Below, in pieces: positions 1 to 8,480 of a DNA stretch of 64,000 bases. Location of the stretch: assembly GCA_043749775.1 (NCBI GenBank), contig JAYVCW010000208.1:1-64000 (forward strand), in the 5' to 3' direction. Each line of letters opens with the position of its first letter. Within the stretch, counting starts at the first letter, position 1. The translations under genes and the position numbers were made by a program. This stretch comes from Acidiflorens sp043749775. Lineage in GTDB: Bacteria; Acidobacteriota; Terriglobia; Terriglobales; Acidobacteriaceae. The notes under the pieces were generated by a model. It was not told the origin of the DNA and ran no database searches. It saw only the letters and a program-made list of their open reading frames with translations.

Positions 1-99
1 TTTGCTCTGGCTTATACCTCTGGATGGGCATGACCCGCTTTTCCTCCAAGTGGATTCTCTCTCATTCCACCTGGTACAAATTTCGCCGGTCACGTCACC
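1..99. repeat. Diverged repeat, copy A (partner at 49367-49466)
   Basis: This stretch aligns without gaps over its first 80 bases to 49367-49446, and with a 1-bp indel through to the shared end CGGTCACGTCACC. By eye 44 of 50 bases match between 31-80 and 49397-49446, and about 19 of 30 to the left of that. Read on the minus strand both copies carry the same short start, M-R-E-N-x-L-G-x-K-x-G, preceded by an AGG-containing Shine-Dalgarno-like stretch, but this copy hits a stop after 17 codons. The repeat may continue left of the window. It adjoins an integrase remnant, so it may be part of an old mobile element; its nature is not known. Confidence 0.6.
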
Positions 100-485
100 A
101 GTCTCCCGCTGATCGATCATGTCCGCGTTCCGCTTGAACTCTGGCGTCAGAAGTGCGGCGGCCCTTCTCAGGGATGGCTGTTCCAAACAAAGTCAGGGCG
201 ACCTCAGAGTCTACGGGACGTGGTTAGAAACAGGATCGTACCGACACTGAGAGCGAAGAAGATTCGATGGAAATCGCTCTATGCTGGCAGACGCGGCGCA
301 GGAACTGCTGTCATCGATCTGACGAATGGCAATTACGCAGGCGCTCAGGACTCCTCCGCCATAAGCACATGAGTTTGACGCTCCAGTTCTACAAGAAGCA
401 GACGGAGACCTCCTTGCAGCGAGGGATTGATGCGATCACAAGCGCTTTGGGGCAGAAGGCCTTGAAGGCGGGGGAGGGGCAGTAG
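94..485 (+). pseudogene. Tyrosine recombinase (phage-type integrase) C-terminal remnant, frameshifted
   Basis: Reading the frame of codon 94 gives a segment ending in WKSLYAGRRGAGTA, with a W-x(5)-GRRGAGT pattern like the conserved arginine box of a tyrosine recombinase catalytic domain. Near position 358-362 the frame shifts and continues as LLRHKHMSLTLQFYKKQTE, which fits the LxH-x-x-x-x-T-x-x-x-Y box holding the catalytic histidine and the tyrosine nucleophile (the FYKK tyrosine). The reading ends at the TAG at 483-485. The N-terminal SAM-like and core-binding domains are missing, either decayed or outside the window. The product should be inactive. It marks the left side of the window as a former integration site. 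Confidence 0.72.
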
Positions 486-789
486 GTATTGACCTTGAGT
501 CCGCAGGATTGGTGCAATTCGCGGACGACGCACGCCCGCTAACGTGCACAAGAGTAGGCGAGCCATGGTGCGTGCGATTGATACGGTTTTCATCGATGCC
601 ATCCTGGGCGGGCTGCTGCGGGAACTCGGACTGCCCGAGACGTTCCCGCTCATCAAACTCGGCAGGGTTGCGGGATCGCGAGCCGCTGAACTGAGTACCG
701 GGGGCATTGAGAAGGAAGTCAGGCGACTTTCGAACAGGGAAACAGGTCTTGATTTCGGAAGGGAGCAGACAGGTTTTCAGCGCACCTTA
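486..789. other. Intergenic stretch, no supported gene
   Basis: About 300 bases lie between the integrase remnant and the 3' end of the DUF4380 pseudogene. Open frames exist on both strands, but none resembles a known family and none has a convincing ribosome binding site. I see no clear terminator hairpin for the long minus-strand operon that ends at 790. Confidence 0.5.
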
Positions 790-1709
790 TCAATCTTTCA
801 ATAGCGGTATCAGGACACTCGCAACCCAGCTCTCATCGGTATACGCAGGAACATTCTTGAACAATACCCACTCTTCGACGCGGCTGGACTGATCGCCAGG
901 TCCAAGAACACCGTAGGGCCCGGGTGTTTCCAATTCGACGAACTCCGGTTGCACATAAAGTTCGATATTAGAATCAAGGTCCGTATACGGTACTCCAGCT
1001 TTCCAAGTTGTTCTTTTGATGAATACGTGGTCTGCCCTCGTGTAGGCAACCCACCCGTCCGGGTTGTGAACTCCAATCTTCTGCGTCACAGGAGTACCGC
1101 GGAAATTGATCTGCGCGATCAATTCGACGCGCCCGCTTCCCAGGTACAGCCGAGGATCAGTTAAGTTCGTGCCTGGCCATAGTGCAAGGGAGGAGTGAGG
1201 TTGACAGCTTTCCTCGTCAGCCCCTCGCCCCGGCAATAGCGGCGCGATCGCCCTTCCACCCGCACGGAGCATCGTTATCGCCCACAGACTGCCAGTAAAC
1301 TTACCGGCACCGCAATTTGTAACTCGATGGTTCACGCGTACGCGTGAACCAGACTCATCGAAGTCGATTTCTATCTCTTTCTGCAAGCGCGTGCCGGTCT
1401 TGTCTATTCTCGATAGGTGCAGTAAATCTGGCGTGTTTCGTTCCGATGTTCACTTCCACTGGATGATTGTCCGGGAAAAATGTTCGGCGCCTTCTGGAGC
1501 CAACCAGAGGCGGTGTCCACCATAGAGTCTTTTGTCCGCCCCCCCATCTTGCCCCATTCCTCAGGTAACTCGCAGAATTCGTTCCCCCATGAAATCCATA
1601 CGCCAGAATCCGCGGACCGACAGTCTGCCGTGACGACGAATTCGACGGTGTGGTTTGAAATGCGGTATGCATTTTTCCATCCCCGATACACTACTCGTTC
1701 CACTTGCAT
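790..1709 (-). pseudogene. DUF4380 family protein, broken by frameshifts
   Basis: The start at 1709 gives MQVERVVYRGWKNAYRISN, a good match to the opening of DUF4380 proteins, a beta-sandwich family often found in carbohydrate loci. The reading then jumps frame to V-G-P-R-I-L-A-Y-G-F, returns, jumps again to FFPDNHPVEVNIG, and continues as QKEIEIDFDESGSRVRVNHR through to 790 in a third frame. The order of the pieces is the normal family order, so this is one gene with at least three small indels, not several genes. It is the last gene of the long minus-strand operon, 34 bp after the aminotransferase. A lone shift could be a sequencing error; three point to decay. Confidence 0.75.
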
Positions 1710-1743
1710 CTTCTTGTCCCCCGGCTCTACACAGGGCGCCTCC

Positions 1744-2931
1744 CTAGAGGTTCGATTTGACCCATTGGTCAACACGATCTGCTGCCTTCTCCAGATTTTC
1801 GTAGGACGTTGCAATACTGAACCGCAAGTACCCCTCGCCGAACTCTCCAAAGGCGGTTCCGGATAGTGCGGCTACTCCGGCGTGCTCCAAGAGGGCATCC
1901 GCCAGCTTCTGCGACGACCAGTGGGTCGCCTTGATGTTCGGGAAAGTGTAGAACGCACCCTTTGGCACACGACAGGAGAAGCCTTTCACTTGGTTGATGC
2001 GCGCTACAAACATATCCCGGCGCCGCTTGAACTCGGCGTTCATCCTGTCAACCGATGACTGCTCGCCGTTGAGCGCTTCGATGCCAGCGATCTGGGTGAA
2101 ACTTGCTGTACAAGAGTTGGAATTCGTCATCAGACGAGAAACATGCGCGGCAAGGTCAGCCCGCATCACACCATAACCCATGCGCCATCCCGTCATCGCG
2201 TATGTCTTGGAAAAACCGTCCAGCAAGATCGTGCGCTGTTTCCAGTCGTCAAGCGACATGAGGGAATAATGCTGGCCTTCGAAGATGAGGCGGCTATAGA
2301 TCTCGTCGGAAAGAACCATGATGTCGCGATCGCCAATAGCCGCCGCAACATCGAGAATATCTTTTTGGGTTAGCATGCTCCCGGTGGGGTTCTGAGGCGA
2401 GTTCAAGATGATCAACTTTGTGCGGTCGCTGATCAAGTCGCACAACTCATTTGGGTCGAGGCGGAAATCCATTTCTTCGCGCAACCTAATCGGTACGGGT
2501 TTCGCGCCCACGAAATTAATCATAGACTCGTAAATCGGAAAACCGGGGTTCGGATAAATAACCTCATCACCACGTCCAACCAAAGCCAGCATTGTAAAAA
2601 AAATGATGGGCTTCCCACCCGGAACTACGACGACTTCCTCCGGCAAGACTTCCACCTTGCGAGTGCGCTTGACGTAACCTGCAATCACTTCGCGCAGGTC
2701 AGGCAATCCAGCCGCAGGCCCATAGTGAGTCCATCCGCTATGCAATGCGTCAGTGGCAGCTCGGATGATGTTGGCAGGCGTCTCGAAATCCGGCTCGCCA
2801 ATTTCAAGGTGAATGACGTTCTTCCCCCGCTGCTCCAGAGCACGAGCGCGAACCAAGACCTCGAATGCAGTCTCAGTCCCCAGTCGAGCCATCCGCTTCG
2901 CTAGGCGCAGTTCGCGTTTCGTCTCGTCCAT
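1744..2931 (-). CDS. PLP-dependent class I/II aminotransferase (aspartate aminotransferase-like)
   Basis: A 395-residue fold-type I aminotransferase, normal length for the family. Visible landmarks are the substrate-side motif EIGEPDFETP near residue 48, NSPQNPTG near 177 and the PLP-lysine motif SKTYAMTGWRMGYG near 242, with DEIY upstream of it holding the cofactor-ring aspartate. Such enzymes move an amino group from an amino acid to a 2-oxo acid, usually 2-oxoglutarate; the exact substrate cannot be read from the sequence. It lies some 300 bp downstream of hyuB and may be in the same transcript, where it could handle glycine, threonine or another amino acid released by the upstream enzymes. 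The assignment to the family is firm, the substrate unknown. Confidence 0.93.
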   Translation of the reverse strand: MDETKRELRLAKRMARLGTETAFEVLVRARALEQRGKNVIHLEIGEPDFETPANIIRAATDALHSGWTHYGPAAGLPDLREVIAGYVKRTRKVEVLPEEVVVVPGGKPIIFFTMLALVGRGDEVIYPNPGFPIYESMINFVGAKPVPIRLREEMDFRLDPNELCDLISDRTKLIILNSPQNPTGSMLTQKDILDVAAAIGDRDIMVLSDEIYSRLIFEGQHYSLMSLDDWKQRTILLDGFSKTYAMTGWRMGYGVMRADLAAHVSRLMTNSNSCTASFTQIAGIEALNGEQSSVDRMNAEFKRRRDMFVARINQVKGFSCRVPKGAFYTFPNIKATHWSSQKLADALLEHAGVAALSGTAFGEFGEGYLRFSIATSYENLEKAADRVDQWVKSNL

Positions 2932-3235
2932 AATTTCCCAGAATGGAACCTACGGCGTAAGCTGAAGGCATACCGATATCCGCGGGCACCGCTTCTCCCA
3001 GGTGATTGTCGCTCTTGGCCGAGAGCTGCGACCTGAAAGCGGTTGATCGGGCAGCAGCTCGATTGTCATGAAGACTGCCGTTTCAATGCCCCCGCCCAGC
3101 TGAGGCTTGCAAGGAGTAAGCGGACATGTTGCGAGGAACTCCTGGATTTGGCTGCGAAGCGGGATGTGTAGTATCTCGTCACTCCGGCATTGGGAATCTG
3201 CATTTATCCGTGTGAGGCTTCGTGGTTCCGGCCCT
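2932..3235. other. Intergenic stretch between hyuB and the aminotransferase
   Basis: About 300 bases without a supported gene. No operator copy of the regulon palindrome and no clear TTGACA promoter were seen, so the aminotransferase may rely on read-through from the upstream operon or on a promoter I cannot recognise. Confidence 0.4.
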
Positions 3236-5038
3236 TTACATCGCCGGCTGTGCCGCAGGTGCCGGGTTGAGCATAAGGGCGCGGAGTTTCTTAGTTGCCT
3301 TCTTGTCTACAAGCCTTTTTTCGAAATCGATCACAACTCCGTAAATTTCGCGTGCCCTTTGCAGGCTGACCTTGCTCTCGATTACGTCAGTTAGGACTTT
3401 CTCGGGATCACGGTCGGTCGCGGGTCCATAGCCACCGCCCCCTGGGGTCCGGTAGCTGATCACCGAGTCTGGCGGGAGGCGGAGCGTGATCTTTGAAGGC
3501 AGCTCCTTAGTCTCGCCTCCAGGATTCAAAATGTACTTCGAAGGGGCGCCGCTACCACCTCCAAACAGCCCCCACGGCGGAAATTTGCGGCTGTCCGAGA
3601 AGATAGTAAGGGTAGACTCGTGGTCGCGAAACTTCCAGTCTCTTCGCACGCCCAAGCCGCCACGATAGCGTCCGGCCCCATCGGAATCGGGGATGAGCTC
3701 ATACCTGGTAATCATGAAGGGATAGTTATTCTCTGTCTCCTCGATGGCGGAATTTTCGGTGTTCTGAAAGTGCGCCTGCACGGCATCCATACCGTCTTTG
3801 TTCGGCCTCGCTCCGTAGCCGCCACCCAGTGTTTCGAGGAACGTGTAGTACTCGCCGCTGCGCGGATCGCGCCCCCCACAAGCCATGTGACAGTTGATGC
3901 TCTTGGTGCAGGCCATCACCTTCAGGGGCATGGCATCGGAGAACAACTTGAATCCAAGATCGCACAAACGCATCGCGACTTCCCATCCACCCACGACACC
4001 GGCTGGGTGCCGAGCGTGCACCACGCTCCCTTCCGGCGCATCGACGTGAACCAGTCGGTAAAATCCTTCGTTTGTAGGGACGTCAGGGCTGATCAGGCAT
4101 TTCACCACGTAAGCGCAAGCGGAGAACGTCTGCGTTAGCGTCGCGTTCATTGGCGACTCACGTTGGGGATCGCTGCCGCTCAGATCGAAGTAAACCTCGC
4201 CGCCTTGAATGCGCCCTTTCAGCGCGAGCCGGATAGGACGGTCCGAGACTCCGTCGTCATCACGGAACGCCTCGGCATAGTACTCGCCCTCAGGCAAAGC
4301 GCCGATTTGCTGGCGCGACCAGCGCTCGGTGTAGTCAATCAGCTCATCGACAAAGAACGCTACTTGTTCGTCGCCAAACTTGTTAATGATCTCGCCCATG
4401 CGTTTCTGCCCCAGCAGGGCAGCGGCGATCTGGGCGCGGAAGTCGCCCGCCGACTGTCTGGGCGAGCGAATGTTTGCGAGAATCAAGTCTAAAATGTCCT
4501 CCACGATCTTGCCCCCGGAGACGAGCCTGACGGCGGGGATGATAATCCCTTCCTGGAAGACTTCGGTGGAAATGCAGTAACCGCCCGGTGCATAGCCTCC
4601 GATGTCCACGTGGTGAGCAATGGTGGCTGCGTATCCTTGTAGCTTCTGGCCACTGAAGAATGGGGCAATTATTGCCACATCGTTCAGGTGAACTGCGTTG
4701 CAGTACGGATTATTCATGACCAGGGCATCACCGGGACCGAGCTTCTCGACCCCGAACTTGTGCACGGCGGAAGGCACCATGCGCGGCATCGACCCCAAGT
4801 GCACCGGTTGGGTAAATGACTGGGTAATGAGGCGTAGCTTCGAGTCGAACAGAGCACAGGAGAAATCGGCTCGGGTCTTAATATTCGTTGAATAGGCCGA
4901 TTTCCGCAGCGCCGCACCCATCTCATCGGCGGCCGCGCCAAACGCGCTACGCATCACCTCGAATTTAATGGGGTCCATCTTCAGCCCCAAGCCGCTTCGC
5001 TCTTCTACAGTAGGTTGTGAATTTACACGATTAGTCAT
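3236..5038 (-). CDS. hyuB: Hydantoinase B / oxoprolinase family protein (HyuB)
   Basis: A 600-residue protein of the hydantoinase B family. Typical segments are MDPIKFEVMRSAFGAAADEM near the start, then DFSCALFD, MNNPYCNAVHLNDV and a glycine-rich C-terminal GGGGYGPATDRDPEKV. It acts with HyuA as a two-subunit ATP-dependent amidohydrolase opening cyclic amides such as N-methylhydantoin, 5-oxoproline or related rings; the family is also used in acetone and acetophenone carboxylation. HyuA ends 5 bp before it, so the two are surely co-translated. The called ATG at 5038 has no clear ribosome binding site; an ATG at 4978 that starts M-D-P-I-K-F-E is an alternative closer to the family's normal N-terminus. 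Confidence 0.93.
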   Translation of the reverse strand: MTNRVNSQPTVEERSGLGLKMDPIKFEVMRSAFGAAADEMGAALRKSAYSTNIKTRADFSCALFDSKLRLITQSFTQPVHLGSMPRMVPSAVHKFGVEKLGPGDALVMNNPYCNAVHLNDVAIIAPFFSGQKLQGYAATIAHHVDIGGYAPGGYCISTEVFQEGIIIPAVRLVSGGKIVEDILDLILANIRSPRQSAGDFRAQIAAALLGQKRMGEIINKFGDEQVAFFVDELIDYTERWSRQQIGALPEGEYYAEAFRDDDGVSDRPIRLALKGRIQGGEVYFDLSGSDPQRESPMNATLTQTFSACAYVVKCLISPDVPTNEGFYRLVHVDAPEGSVVHARHPAGVVGGWEVAMRLCDLGFKLFSDAMPLKVMACTKSINCHMACGGRDPRSGEYYTFLETLGGGYGARPNKDGMDAVQAHFQNTENSAIEETENNYPFMITRYELIPDSDGAGRYRGGLGVRRDWKFRDHESTLTIFSDSRKFPPWGLFGGGSGAPSKYILNPGGETKELPSKITLRLPPDSVISYRTPGGGGYGPATDRDPEKVLTDVIESKVSLQRAREIYGVVIDFEKRLVDKKATKKLRALMLNPAPAAQPAM

Positions 5039-5043
5039 AAGGG

Positions 5044-7152
5044 TTAAACCTGGATCAGTAGATTTCCGTGAACGTCAATATTGGCGCGATAGCCAGGGTG
5101 AATGACCGTCGTAGAGTCGACCTCTTCGACAATCGCAGGACCGTCGATCCAATTTCCGGATTTCAACATGTAGCGTTCGTAGACTAAGCAGGGCAGGTTC
5201 TTCCCGCCCTCGGAAAAAAACACCTCGCGCTGTCCTTTTACAGCCGCAGAGGCATCGGGAGGCCCGCTCGGCAATTGCCGCAGGCGGGGACGCGTGATCG
5301 AACCGATGGCCGCCGTGCGCAGATTGACCACTTCGGTGGGCTCGGTCTTAGCTGCATAGCCGTATGCTTTTTCATGCTCTTTAAAGAAGGCAGCATTAAG
5401 CGCGGCGACATCCTCCAGCCCGAGGTCCCGCTCCGAGGCTTGAATCTTCAGCTCGTAGGATTGGCCCACGTACCTTATATCGAAGTGGCGCGTGAATTGG
5501 ACCCTTCCCGCCTCGACCCCTTCCGAGCGCAGCACATTTCGCCCTTGCCGCTCCATCTCCTCGTAGGTCCGGTTGATGTGGCTGAAATCGAGCGAGTTCA
5601 TCTGCCGCAAGTATGCCCGGCTGTAATCGTGGCGGATGTCAGAAACAAGCAGTCCCAACGCAGTAGTCACCCCCGGTCCCATGGGAATTAGGACCCTGGG
5701 AATCGAGAGGTCGCGAGCCAGGGCATTGGCATGCACCGGGCCGGCGCCGCCGAACGCCACCAGTACAAACTCACGTGGATCGAAGCCCCGTTGGACGGAC
5801 ACAAGTCGAAGCGCGCCGACCATATTGGCGTTGGCGATTTCGATGATTCCATTTGCGGCGTTCACCAAAGTCATGCCCAGTTTCTTGGCCAACACCGCGA
5901 TGGCTTTCTCCGCAAGCTCAGGGTAGAGCTTGAATTCCCCTCCGAGAAAGTACTCCGGATTAAGCCGCCCCAACAGTAAGTTGGCATCCGTTATGGTAGC
6001 TTCCTCTCCACCCCGTCCGTAGCAGGCGGGCCCAGGATCGGCGCCGGCGCTGTGAGGACCTACACGCAGTCCACCCCCTGGGTCGACCCAAGCGATACTT
6101 CCCCCGCCCGCCCCAATCTCCACTAGATCCAGGACGGGCGTGCGCACGGGATATCCCGCGCCGCGGCTTTCCGCCATTGCCTGGCTGCCCACTTCGAAGT
6201 GCGCAGCCACCTTAGGAATGCCGCCCTCGACCAGGCTGGCTTTAGCCGTTGTCCCGCCCATATCAAAGCCGATTAGGTCCTTGATTCCCGCAAGACCGCC
6301 TAAATGGCTGGCAGCAATGACTCCGGCCGCGGGCCCCGATTCGACCAAGTGCACCGGCTCACGGCGTGCGACCTGAGAGGAGATAATCCCGCCCGCCGAA
6401 GCCATGAGATTCAGTCCCACCCGGACCCCCATTTTCGAGAGACGGCCCTCCAGTAGGTCCAAGTAGCGGCTTACAATCGGCATCTCCACAGCATTGATCA
6501 CCGTAGTGCTCGCGCGGAAATACTCCCGCATTTCGGGGCAGAGTTCGGAGGAAAGTGACACGAATACGCCGGGCAGCTCCTCCGCAAGGATTGCACCCAC
6601 TCGTTTCTCGTGGTCCTGATTCACGTAGGAATGCAGTAGACAAACGGCTACTGCCTTTACGCCTTCTTTCCTAATTTGGTGTGCCACAGTGCGAACAGCG
6701 TCCTCATCGAGAGCTTGCAGGATCTTGCCCGCGCAGTCGATACGCTCAGGAATGCCATAGCAAAGGTTTCTCGGTATGAGAGGCTTGGGCTTCTCACAGA
6801 AAATGTCGTAGAGCCTGGGTCGAATTTGGCGGGCAATTTCCAGGATGTCCCGAAAACCGTCAGTTGTGATTAGCGCTGCCTTGGCACCTTTTCCTTCAAT
6901 GATAGTGTTGGTGGCCACGGTGGTGCCATGCACGAGATAGCGGATGGCCTCAGCCGGGACGCCTGACTGCTTCAGCGCACGCTCCATCACATTCATAAAC
7001 CCGATAGATGGGTCCTTGGGCGTGCTTGGAAGCTTTACTCGCTGCAGGTCCCCCGTAGCGTCATCAAGCATCACCAAGTCCGTGAAAGTACCGCCAATGT
7101 CGACACCCAACCTGTAAGTGCGCGTTTCCTTCCCTTTCGAATCAGCAGTCAT
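5044..7152 (-). CDS. hyuA: Hydantoinase/oxoprolinase A subunit (HyuA)
   Basis: A 702-residue ATPase-like subunit. The N-terminus has the ASKHA-type phosphate loop in YRLGVDIGGTFTDLVMLDD, a second signature is GFDMGGTTAKASLVE, and FGGAGPVHANALARDL lies in the C-terminal half. With HyuB it should hydrolyse a cyclic amide at the cost of ATP. In an operon with sarcosine oxidation genes, N-methylhydantoin (yielding N-carbamoylsarcosine on the creatinine route) is an attractive but unproven substrate; no carbamoylsarcosinase was seen here. The ATG at 7152 is chosen because GAGG lies about 7 bp upstream of it; an upstream in-frame start at 7167 is less likely. Confidence 0.93.
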   Translation of the reverse strand: MTADSKGKETRTYRLGVDIGGTFTDLVMLDDATGDLQRVKLPSTPKDPSIGFMNVMERALKQSGVPAEAIRYLVHGTTVATNTIIEGKGAKAALITTDGFRDILEIARQIRPRLYDIFCEKPKPLIPRNLCYGIPERIDCAGKILQALDEDAVRTVAHQIRKEGVKAVAVCLLHSYVNQDHEKRVGAILAEELPGVFVSLSSELCPEMREYFRASTTVINAVEMPIVSRYLDLLEGRLSKMGVRVGLNLMASAGGIISSQVARREPVHLVESGPAAGVIAASHLGGLAGIKDLIGFDMGGTTAKASLVEGGIPKVAAHFEVGSQAMAESRGAGYPVRTPVLDLVEIGAGGGSIAWVDPGGGLRVGPHSAGADPGPACYGRGGEEATITDANLLLGRLNPEYFLGGEFKLYPELAEKAIAVLAKKLGMTLVNAANGIIEIANANMVGALRLVSVQRGFDPREFVLVAFGGAGPVHANALARDLSIPRVLIPMGPGVTTALGLLVSDIRHDYSRAYLRQMNSLDFSHINRTYEEMERQGRNVLRSEGVEAGRVQFTRHFDIRYVGQSYELKIQASERDLGLEDVAALNAAFFKEHEKAYGYAAKTEPTEVVNLRTAAIGSITRPRLRQLPSGPPDASAAVKGQREVFFSEGGKNLPCLVYERYMLKSGNWIDGPAIVEEVDSTTVIHPGYRANIDVHGNLLIQV

Positions 7153-7280
7153 GGAATCGCCTCGCATTAGGTCTTCTATTTATGTGTTCTAACTCGTGTC
7201 AGATAACGCGGAATCAAAGTCGTTTGCGCTCGCGCTCGGGCACCAGGCCTTCTTGGGCGGGTCAAAGCCTGTTTTCGCGG

Positions 7281-8378
7281 CTAGAGTTGAGGTGGTCCAA
7301 CGATCGTATCCAGAACTTTGTGGTTCCAATCGAGCGCAACCTCTTTCCCTACAGTGAGCTGTTGCCAGTTTGGAGCGATCGGTGTTTCCGTGGTCTTGAT
7401 GCCGGTAATGACCACCTCGTGCTCAGGAGCGACCGCAATCCAGGAGTAGGTGTGGGGGATGTCCACATTGGCGCCCGTGGCTTGATAGATTCCCCTGGGC
7501 GAAAGCCTCCAGCCGATGCTGTAGTGCGGGAAATTTGGGTCTGGCCCAGACGTTTGGACTAATGAGACCCATTCTTTGCTGATGAGCTGCTTGTCCTTCC
7601 AAGTGCCATTGCGCAGAAAAAGGTACCCAAACCTGGCAGCATCCTTGGCGCTGAACACCACCCATCCGGGACCACCTCTCACTGCGTGGCCATTGATGTT
7701 GTATGGTGGATCAAGATAGCCGCCGTAGGTCCCCGCATAGCCTTTGCGCGGCGGATAGAAGGGATGATCGTGAACATATTGTCCCGTAAGCCAATCCCAC
7801 CGGTCATCCGGCACACCAATAGGCTTGAAAATTCTTTCTACGAGCAGGTCTCTTAGGTCGCGACCCCAAACCTTTGTCAACAGTTGTGTAAGCCGCCACA
7901 TCCCCCCGCCGCTGTACAGCCACTGCCCCGGACGCATTTGCGCATAGTTGGTTGTAAGGTCACCCTCGCCGACCGCCGGATCGTCGTTGTTGGTGAAACC
8001 AGCTGTCATGGCCCCCAGTTGCCGCCATGTCACGTCCTTGTGGTGGCCATGGTTGAGGTATTTGTATGAATGCGACAGCTCTCGCTCCCCAGTCCACGTC
8101 TGGTGCACCGGGTCGTCAAGCTTTATCAGCCCCGCATCCACCGCCAGACCCAGTACGGTGGTAGTAATTGATTTGCCTAGCGAGGCGGTCTGAAATGCCT
8201 CGTCCGGATTTCCCCAGGTAGCCACTAGGTAACCGGACCGGATGATCGCGCCGCCGATTCCATTCTTGGGCAGGATCGCGTGCAGTGCTTCGGAGTCAAA
8301 CCCCATTTCCGCGGGTGCTCGCGTTTGCCATTCGTCACCAGGATAGATCGCAGCTGCGTTTTTGAATGGGCGTTCCAT
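7281..8378 (-). CDS. Beta-lactamase-fold serine hydrolase (class C / esterase / DD-peptidase family)
   Basis: A 365-residue serine hydrolase. The catalytic S-x-x-K is visible in QTASLGKSITTT near residue 70, followed by a helical region with SYKYLNHGHHKDVTWRQL and a C-terminal beta-sheet ending GPPQL. Members include class C beta-lactamases, D-aminopeptidases, esterases and transesterases, so the substrate is open. No signal peptide is seen with this start, suggesting cytoplasmic action. The ATG at 8378 has a strong GAGGAG site 7 bp upstream and is preferred over a longer in-frame start at 8465. Its place between hyuA and two glycosidase-like genes in the operon suggests a role in trimming the same substrate, perhaps an ester or D-amino-acid amide. 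Confidence 0.88.
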   Translation of the reverse strand: MERPFKNAAAIYPGDEWQTRAPAEMGFDSEALHAILPKNGIGGAIIRSGYLVATWGNPDEAFQTASLGKSITTTVLGLAVDAGLIKLDDPVHQTWTGERELSHSYKYLNHGHHKDVTWRQLGAMTAGFTNNDDPAVGEGDLTTNYAQMRPGQWLYSGGGMWRLTQLLTKVWGRDLRDLLVERIFKPIGVPDDRWDWLTGQYVHDHPFYPPRKGYAGTYGGYLDPPYNINGHAVRGGPGWVVFSAKDAARFGYLFLRNGTWKDKQLISKEWVSLVQTSGPDPNFPHYSIGWRLSPRGIYQATGANVDIPHTYSWIAVAPEHEVVITGIKTTETPIAPNWQQLTVGKEVALDWNHKVLDTIVGPPQL

Positions 8379-8480
8379 ATTGTTTCTCCTCAACGAGACT
8401 ATCCCCAACGAAACTGTAACCACGAAGACACTCTGGGTGGAGCGTGAGCCAGGACTCATCACCATTGAGTCAAGTACCGG

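Noticed and set aside
3310..3335. TTCGAAATCGATCACAA resembling the operator
   Set aside because: It is inside the hyuB coding region and matches poorly beyond the ATCGAT core.
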